Shown here piece by piece: positions 8,288 to 12,722 of a stretch of 12,722 bases of DNA (within the stretch, counting starts at the first letter, position 1; each line of letters starts with the position of its first letter). This stretch comes from Saprospiraceae bacterium (lineage in GTDB: Bacteria > Bacteroidota > Bacteroidia > Chitinophagales > Saprospiraceae), in assembly GCA_027031145.1 (NCBI GenBank), contig JALVEG010000215.1, positions 1 to 12,722 on the forward strand, in the 5' to 3' direction. Made by a program: the position numbers and the translations under genes. Below the pieces are notes generated by a model. The model was not told the origin of the DNA. It did not search any database and worked only from the letters and a program-made list of their open reading frames with translations.

Positions 8288-9700
8288 ATGATGAAAAGAA
8301 AAAGATTAAACAGAAGAAATTTTATTAAAAATGCTTCTATTGCCTGTATGGGTTTTGGCTTGACCAACTCATTATATTCTATGAAAAATTTAAATAAATT
8401 AACTTCATTACTGGCAAAAAATCCACCATTTTCAGATTATAAAGCAATGGTATACTTTTTTCTTCAAGGCGGCAATGACGGATTTAACACATTAATGCCA
8501 AAGACAGGAACTGCATATAATGATTATGCAAATACAAGATCTAATGTTGCATTAAGCAATGATGAGAATTCAGGAGGTATGTTACCTATCGGTACAGGCG
8601 ATTATGGAATCCATCCCAGTCTTGTAGATCTGCAAAGTCAATATAATAATAGTGAATTAGCTTTTTTGAGTAATATTGGAGCTATGATAGAACCTATGAC
8701 AAAAGAAGAATATAATGCAGGAACAAAGCAAACACCATTGGGATTATATTCCCATTCCGATCAGTTCAAGCACTGGCAAACAGGGAAGCCTCATATACGA
8801 ACCAATATAGGATGGGGTGGAGAAATAGCAGACCTGATTGGATCCAACAATTCAAACACTAATATTTCCATGAATATTTCTCTTAGTGGATCTAATATCT
8901 TTCAGTATGGAAATGATTCTATTGAATTTAGTATAAATCAGGATGGAGCAGTTAAACCTCGTGGTTGGGATTATACCTGGGGACACCACCCACAACGCCG
9001 TGCAGCCACGGACAGTATTTTGCACGCTGCCTATACGGATATGTACAGAAAAACTTATGCAGATATTTTCAAAGGCTCGATTGCAGCTGCCGAAGAGTTT
9101 GAAGATGCAATAGATCAGGTCCCTGAATTCTCTACTCAGTTTTCAGACCATTATATTTCGCAGGATTTCAAAATGATAGCTAAGACCATCGCTGCAAGGG
9201 ATACTTTAGGGTTTCAAAGACAAATATTTTTTGTTCAATATGGTGGCTGGGATCATCATAATGATCTATTGACCGGACAGGCAGATAGATTGACAAATGT
9301 AAATAATGCTCTGGAGGAATTCAATCAGGTTCTTAAAGAAATAGGTATGTTTGACAATGTAGTAACATATGTTATTTCAGAATTTGGACGAAGATTGACA
9401 TCCAATGGCAATGGAACGGATCATGCCTGGGGCAGCAATGTTATGGTCATGGGAGGAAAAGTAAATGGTAATAATATTTACGGAACCTATCCTTCTTTAG
9501 CTATCAATAGTGAAAGATATGTCCATAACGGAGCTTTAATACCTACAACTGCTACTGACTCAATGTTTTCCGAATTAGCATTATGGTTTGGAGTTGAGCA
9601 ATCTGATTTATTAACACTTTTTCCAAATTTAGGAAATTTTCACAATGTAAATGAAATTTCAACATCAAATCCTCCAATAGGATTTATGGATTTTTCTTAA
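8288..9700 (+). CDS. DUF1501 family exported protein
   Basis: A 470-residue protein starting 3 nt after the DUF1800 gene, so almost certainly co-transcribed and perhaps translationally coupled. There are two ATG codons in a row (8288 and 8291) and either may be used. The N-terminus carries a twin-arginine-like leader: NRRNFIKNA (8-16) followed by a mild hydrophobic stretch, common in this family. Landmarks are FFLQGGNDGFN (57-67), YSHSDQ, GGWDHH (319-324), SEFGRR (364-369) and NGTDHAWGS (375-383). The Asp/His-rich motifs fit the known relation of DUF1501 to the sulfatase/alkaline-phosphatase-like fold and suggest a bound metal ion, but no substrate is established. Tat-type export would imply folding, perhaps with metal, in the cytoplasm. 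No sorting tail is visible. It probably acts with the DUF1800 partner. Confidence 0.92.
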   Translation: MMKRKRLNRRNFIKNASIACMGFGLTNSLYSMKNLNKLTSLLAKNPPFSDYKAMVYFFLQGGNDGFNTLMPKTGTAYNDYANTRSNVALSNDENSGGMLPIGTGDYGIHPSLVDLQSQYNNSELAFLSNIGAMIEPMTKEEYNAGTKQTPLGLYSHSDQFKHWQTGKPHIRTNIGWGGEIADLIGSNNSNTNISMNISLSGSNIFQYGNDSIEFSINQDGAVKPRGWDYTWGHHPQRRAATDSILHAAYTDMYRKTYADIFKGSIAAAEEFEDAIDQVPEFSTQFSDHYISQDFKMIAKTIAARDTLGFQRQIFFVQYGGWDHHNDLLTGQADRLTNVNNALEEFNQVLKEIGMFDNVVTYVISEFGRRLTSNGNGTDHAWGSNVMVMGGKVNGNNIYGTYPSLAINSERYVHNGALIPTTATDSMFSELALWFGVEQSDLLTLFPNLGNFHNVNEISTSNPPIGFMDFS

Positions 9701-9718
9701 TTTAAACTATTTGATATT

Positions 9719-10405
9719 ATGAAAAAAGAAATAATTATATCAATATTCATTTTAGTTATACTTCCTTTGTTTTCATATTCTCAATGTCTTCCCGACAGGC
9801 ATAGCGCAACCTGGTATGACGGATGGATTTCTTGTGAAATGTCAGAAAATCCGAATCCTGTAAGAGGAAAAAACCATTGGATAAAATATGACCTGGATGA
9901 CATTTATTATCTCTATGAATTACATGTCTGGAATATGAATGCCCCCGACTTATTGGGATATGATCTCAAAGATGTAGTAATTGACCTTTCTTCTGATGGT
10001 GTAACCTGGACAGAATTCGGTCAATACACTTTTTCACAAGCAACAGGTAAAAATGATTATGAAGGAGTCGATGAAATTAATTTTGAAGGAGCCAAAGCAA
10101 AACATATATTAATAACAGCATTGACAAATTACGGAGATACTTGTTATGCTTTAAGCGAAATAAAGATTAGAGCAAGAGACCTGTGCAATGGCAATATTAT
10201 AACATGGAAAGGAGGCGATGGTAACTGGGATGTAGCTACCAATTGGTGCGGGGATCAGGTTCCGACAATGACAGATAGTGTTTGGATTCCACCAAATAAA
10301 ACTGTTCATATTCCAAACACTTATTCTGCTGAAGCATTATGGCTGGATATAGATATTAATTCAACCATAAATATTGATGGAACCCTGAATATTAGTGGCA
10401 ATTAG
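9719..10405 (+). CDS. Small secreted discoidin-like (F5/8 type C-like) protein
   Basis: A 228-residue protein beginning 18 nt after the DUF1501 gene, so probably the third gene of the same operon. Residues 1-21 form a Sec signal peptide (IIISIFILVILPLFSYS, then QC). Residues about 28-152 look like a discoidin/F5-8C-type beta sandwich: NHWIKYDLDDIYYLYELHVWN, VVIDLSSDGVTWTEF, and AKHILITALTNYGD leading to ALSEIKIRA. This fold usually binds carbohydrate or another surface ligand. Residues about 160-228 carry the WKGGDGNWDVATNWCGDQVP / DSVWIP motif, frequent in large Bacteroidota surface proteins where it starts a beta-helical stretch. Here the chain stops soon after, without a T9SS tail. The stop is a run of three in-frame stops, TAG-TGA-TAA (10403-10411). 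It may be a natural short form or the remnant of a longer gene. Ligand unknown. Confidence 0.7.
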   Translation: MKKEIIISIFILVILPLFSYSQCLPDRHSATWYDGWISCEMSENPNPVRGKNHWIKYDLDDIYYLYELHVWNMNAPDLLGYDLKDVVIDLSSDGVTWTEFGQYTFSQATGKNDYEGVDEINFEGAKAKHILITALTNYGDTCYALSEIKIRARDLCNGNIITWKGGDGNWDVATNWCGDQVPTMTDSVWIPPNKTVHIPNTYSAEALWLDIDINSTINIDGTLNISGN

Positions 10406-10485
10406 TGATAAAAACATAAAAATCGGAAAAGAAATGGTTTTGTATATATATTGATCAAAAATTAATTATTAAAATTTGATTGCTT

Positions 10486-11520
10486 ATGAAAACGTATAAA
10501 CTTATAATAATAGGAGCCGGACCCGCCGGCATATCCCTGGCTGCAGAAGCCAGAATGTCTGGATTGAAAGCTGAAGAAATAGTGATGTTAGATAAAGCTG
10601 AAGCACATTCATGGGTAATACGTTCTCTTTACCCTGACAAAAAAATGGTAACAGCTAATTACAAAGGAATGCCGGCAATATGTCATGGGGTAATGTGTCT
10701 TCAGGATTCAACAAAACACGATACGATCAACTATCTGGACAAAGCTATTCAAAAAACAGGAGTTAAGGTAAATTATAGTGAAGAAGTTCAAAAAATCGAA
10801 TCTACAGGGACAGAAAAAGAACCTGAATTCCTGGTTACAACCAATAAAGAAAGTTATAAAGCTAAAATCGTAGTAATCGCTATCGGTATTTTCGGCAAGC
10901 CAAATAAACCGGACTATCCACTTCCACGAAAACTAAAAGACAGAATACATTTCGATATTACTTCTTTCAGAACATCTAATGAAAATATTCTTGTGGTGGG
11001 AGGAGGAGATTCCGCATCTGAATTTGCCCAGTTTTTAATCGAAATGGGTAATAAAGTTACTTTGTCATACAGGAGAAAAGAATTTGTAAAAATGAATTCT
11101 TTTAACCTCAACAGTATAAATGAACTTGTAAAATGCGACAGAATAAAATTGTTTCTTGAAAGCAATATAGAGTCAGTGGAAATTTCAGAAAACGAAAAAC
11201 CTCTTGTTCATTTTGCTGAAGAGAAATACGGTATAAAAGAATTCGATAGGATAGTATATGCTCTGGGTGGCAGTACACCTGAAAACTTTCTAAAATCAAC
11301 CGGCATTGATTTTACAGGTGATGCTCCCGATGTAAAAGAAGGAGGAGAAAGTACTATTCCCGGTTTATTTGTAGGAGGAGATTTGCTTGCAGGCAAGAGA
11401 GGAGGTTCCATTTCTCATGCTTTCAATGCTTCACGTAACACAATGGAAAAAATCTGTAAAAACTATCTTCATTGCCATGTTTCAGATCATTTTAAATATG
11501 AAAAAGGAGTAAAATTATAG
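10486..11520 (+). CDS. FAD/NAD(P)-dependent oxidoreductase, thioredoxin-reductase fold, no CxxC
   Basis: A 344-residue flavoprotein. The N-terminal Rossmann motif GAGPAG (10-15) binds FAD, the second dinucleotide motif VVGGGDSASEFAQF (from 170) should bind NAD(P)H, and GLFVGGD (293-299) is the usual C-terminal FAD-contacting segment. The order FAD half, inserted NAD(P) domain, FAD half is that of the thioredoxin reductase/YpdA superfamily. The redox-active CxxC expected in thioredoxin reductase between the two dinucleotide motifs is absent; cysteines occur singly at other places, including two near the C-terminus (KICKNYLHC). It is therefore more like the YpdA-type or uncharacterised NAD(P)-binding oxidoreductases, and the substrate is unknown. 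It is cytoplasmic, with no signal peptide. I start it at ATG 10486, because a TTG at 10480 would add only two residues ahead of a good Rossmann start (KTYKLIIIGAG). It lies 80 nt after the operon and may have its own weak promoter. Confidence 0.85.
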   Translation: MKTYKLIIIGAGPAGISLAAEARMSGLKAEEIVMLDKAEAHSWVIRSLYPDKKMVTANYKGMPAICHGVMCLQDSTKHDTINYLDKAIQKTGVKVNYSEEVQKIESTGTEKEPEFLVTTNKESYKAKIVVIAIGIFGKPNKPDYPLPRKLKDRIHFDITSFRTSNENILVVGGGDSASEFAQFLIEMGNKVTLSYRRKEFVKMNSFNLNSINELVKCDRIKLFLESNIESVEISENEKPLVHFAEEKYGIKEFDRIVYALGGSTPENFLKSTGIDFTGDAPDVKEGGESTIPGLFVGGDLLAGKRGGSISHAFNASRNTMEKICKNYLHCHVSDHFKYEKGVKL

Positions 11521-11565
11521 ATATTCTTTCAAATATAAACCCTTCTTTTGTTCTTTAATTTTTCG

Positions 11566-11640
11566 TAACTACTCAGGTTGAGTCATTTTGATTGAAAAAA
11601 CCTCTTTTTTCATCTCAAAAGCACCCTACCTGAGTAGTTA
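11566..11640. repeat. 75-bp inverted-repeat element (MITE-like or long hairpin)
   Basis: Perfect 13-bp inverted ends TAACTACTCAGGT (11566-11578) and ACCTGAGTAGTTA (11628-11640) enclose 49 nt. The interior is also self-complementary: TTTTGA (11586-11591) pairs with TCAAAA (11615-11620), and TGAAAAAA (11593-11600) with TTTTTTCA (11605-11612) around a CCTC loop. The whole element can therefore fold into one interrupted hairpin. It has no coding capacity. The left edge with its CG (11564-11575) recurs at 2774-2785. It may be a non-autonomous mobile repeat, a dispersed palindromic repeat or a strong terminator; flanking target duplications are not evident. Confidence 0.6.
11593..11612 (+). terminator. 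Putative terminator hairpin after the flavoprotein gene
   Basis: TGAAAAAA-CCTC-TTTTTTCA forms an 8-bp stem with a 4-nt loop, 72 nt after the stop codon at 11520, inside the larger inverted-repeat element. The U-run is in the 3' arm itself. The A/T-rich stem is weak alone, but the flanking TTTTGA/TCAAAA pairs and the outer 13-bp arms would stabilise it. It could work in both directions because it is nearly symmetrical. Confidence 0.4.
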
Positions 11641-11687
11641 AAATTTTTCTCATCCCTTTTTGTATATTTATTTGAAAAAAAAATACG

Positions 11688-11695
11688 TACATTTG
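11688..11695 (+). promoter_or_regulatory. Putative Bacteroidota -7 element for the phosphohexomutase gene
   Basis: TACATTTG matches TAnnTTTG and ends 17 nt before the ATG at 11713. TTTG words upstream lie at 11671-11674 (13-nt spacer) and 11659-11662 (25-nt spacer). Neither is ideal, so the -33 element is uncertain. Confidence 0.45.
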
Positions 11696-11712
11696 CATCA
11701 AAAATAATAGTC

Positions 11713-12722
11713 ATGATAAATATAAAATTCGGTACAGACGGATGGAGAGCTATAATAGCCAAAGAATATACTGTTGATAATGTAATCAGAGTTACAGCAG
11801 CAGCTGCACAATGGATGAAAAAAAGAAATTTTTCACGTGTCGTAGTCGGTTATGATTGTAGATTTGCAGGCAAAATGTTCAGTGAATATACAGCAAGCGT
11901 ATTTGCTGCGAACGGGATAGAAGTATATTTGGACAAAAATTTTGTTTCAACTCCAATGGTTTCATTGGGAGTAGTAAAATTAAAAGCAGATCTCGGTATC
12001 GTTATTACAGCAAGTCATAATCCGCCTTCATATAACGGATATAAATTGAAATCACATTTTGGCGGACCTACTATACCAAAAGAAGTAGGAGAAATAGAAG
12101 ATCTTATTCCGGATTACGTTCCTGAAGTAAATACCGATTTCAATTCTCATGTAGAATCCGGAATTATCAAATTCATTGACATGGAACAAATGTATATGGA
12201 CCATGTACTCGCATATTTTGATATGGATTCCATCAAGAAAGGTGTTGTACTTGCTTACGATGCAATGTATGGAGCAGGACAAAATGTGATAAAAAGACTT
12301 TTCCCTAAAGCATATTGCCTACATTGCGAATATAATCCTTCATTCAAAGGGCAGGCACCTGAACCAATTGACAGAAATTTGAAGGAATTGGCTGAATTGG
12401 TAAAAAACAAACCTAAAATAAATCTCGGTCTTGCCAATGACGGTGATGCAGACAGAATAGGGCTTTATGATGAAGACGGAGAATTTGTGGACTCTCATCA
12501 TATTTTATTGTTGCTGCTTTATTATATGTATGAATTCAAAAAAGAAACAGGTAAGGTTGCAGTTTCATTTTCAGTATCAAATAAAGTGGAAAAACTCGCT
12601 AAACAATACGGACTTGATTTTGAAGTTACAAAAATCGGATTCAAGTATATTGCAGAGATCATGATACACGAGGATGTACTGGTAGGAGGTGAAGAATCAG
12701 GAGGTATTTCGGTAAAAGGTCA
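11713..12722 (+). CDS. Phosphoglucomutase/phosphomannomutase family enzyme, 5' part
   Basis: An open frame from ATG 11713 runs off the right edge (336 complete codons). It is an alpha-D-phosphohexomutase, which interconverts hexose 1- and 6-phosphates through a phosphoserine and feeds nucleotide-sugar synthesis. Seen in order: FGTDGWR at residues 6-12, the family N-terminus; the active-site loop TASHNP (99-104) with catalytic Ser101; the metal-binding loop DGDADR (243-248) with three Asp ligands for Mg2+; and the sugar-binding loop GEESGG (326-331). The fourth, phosphate-binding domain lies beyond the window; family members are usually about 450-470 residues. Glucose versus mannose preference cannot be decided: the GEESGG loop fits a bifunctional or PGM-like enzyme. 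It is cytoplasmic, has its own promoter-like element, and is separated from the flavoprotein gene by the hairpin element, so it is probably an independent transcription unit. Confidence 0.93.
   Translation, partial: MINIKFGTDGWRAIIAKEYTVDNVIRVTAAAAQWMKKRNFSRVVVGYDCRFAGKMFSEYTASVFAANGIEVYLDKNFVSTPMVSLGVVKLKADLGIVITASHNPPSYNGYKLKSHFGGPTIPKEVGEIEDLIPDYVPEVNTDFNSHVESGIIKFIDMEQMYMDHVLAYFDMDSIKKGVVLAYDAMYGAGQNVIKRLFPKAYCLHCEYNPSFKGQAPEPIDRNLKELAELVKNKPKINLGLANDGDADRIGLYDEDGEFVDSHHILLLLLYYMYEFKKETGKVAVSFSVSNKVEKLAKQYGLDFEVTKIGFKYIAEIMIHEDVLVGGEESGGISVKG

Noticed and set aside
10480..10485. TTG at 10480 as the start of the flavoprotein gene
   Set aside because: It adds only two residues. ATG 10486 gives the expected N-terminus immediately before the Rossmann strand.
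12467..12664. Small + strand open frame near the right edge
   Set aside because: It overlaps the phosphohexomutase gene in another frame, within the region coding for its metal-binding and following segments.
1..12722. tRNA, rRNA, complete insertion sequence or transposase gene
   Set aside because: I looked in the gaps and in both strands' open frames and saw no cloverleaf, rRNA-like stretch or transposase motif. Only the short palindromic elements suggest mobile DNA.

Overview
The window reads as a chromosomal segment of a member of the Bacteroidota. Two large secreted proteins end in type IX secretion (T9SS) type A sorting domains. The DNA is AT-rich. TAnnTTTG words, the Bacteroidota -7 promoter element, lie just upstream of four genes. 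None of the start codons has a convincing GGAGG-type ribosome binding site. All eight recognisable genes are on the + strand. The first and last are cut by the window edges, and no gap between genes exceeds about 220 bases.

Layout: (1) bases 1-1429 hold the 3' end of a DUF1456 (YehS-like) gene and a complete GT4-family glycosyltransferase. (2) Bases 1565-6250 hold two independent secreted-protein genes with T9SS tails. One is a single, probably seven-bladed Reg_prop-like beta-propeller. The other is a 1121-residue PKD / DUF285 (BspA-like) protein with 29 tandem 25-residue repeats. (3) Bases 6251-6472 hold a compact GC-rich block with three separate palindromic structures, one capped by a UUCG tetraloop. 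(4) Bases 6473-10405 look like a three-gene operon with gaps of 3 and 18 nt. It encodes a DUF1800 protein, a DUF1501 protein with a twin-arginine-like leader, and a small secreted discoidin-like protein. (5) Bases 10486-11520 encode a thioredoxin-reductase-fold flavoprotein without a CxxC redox pair. (6) A 75-bp element with perfect 13-bp inverted ends, able to fold into one long hairpin, fills much of the next gap. (7) From 11713 to the window edge lies a phosphoglucomutase/phosphomannomutase.

Taken together, the GT4 enzyme and the sugar-phosphate mutase suggest ordinary envelope glycan metabolism, while the centre is a cell-surface and secretion cluster. The part most likely to hold an under-described system is the DUF1800-DUF1501-discoidin trio. 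Its three members have export signals but no visible T9SS tail, unlike their two upstream neighbours, so they probably work together in the envelope by a different route. The DUF285 array and the two intergenic palindromic elements are the other structures worth following up. Family assignments rest on reading motifs by eye; no database search was run.
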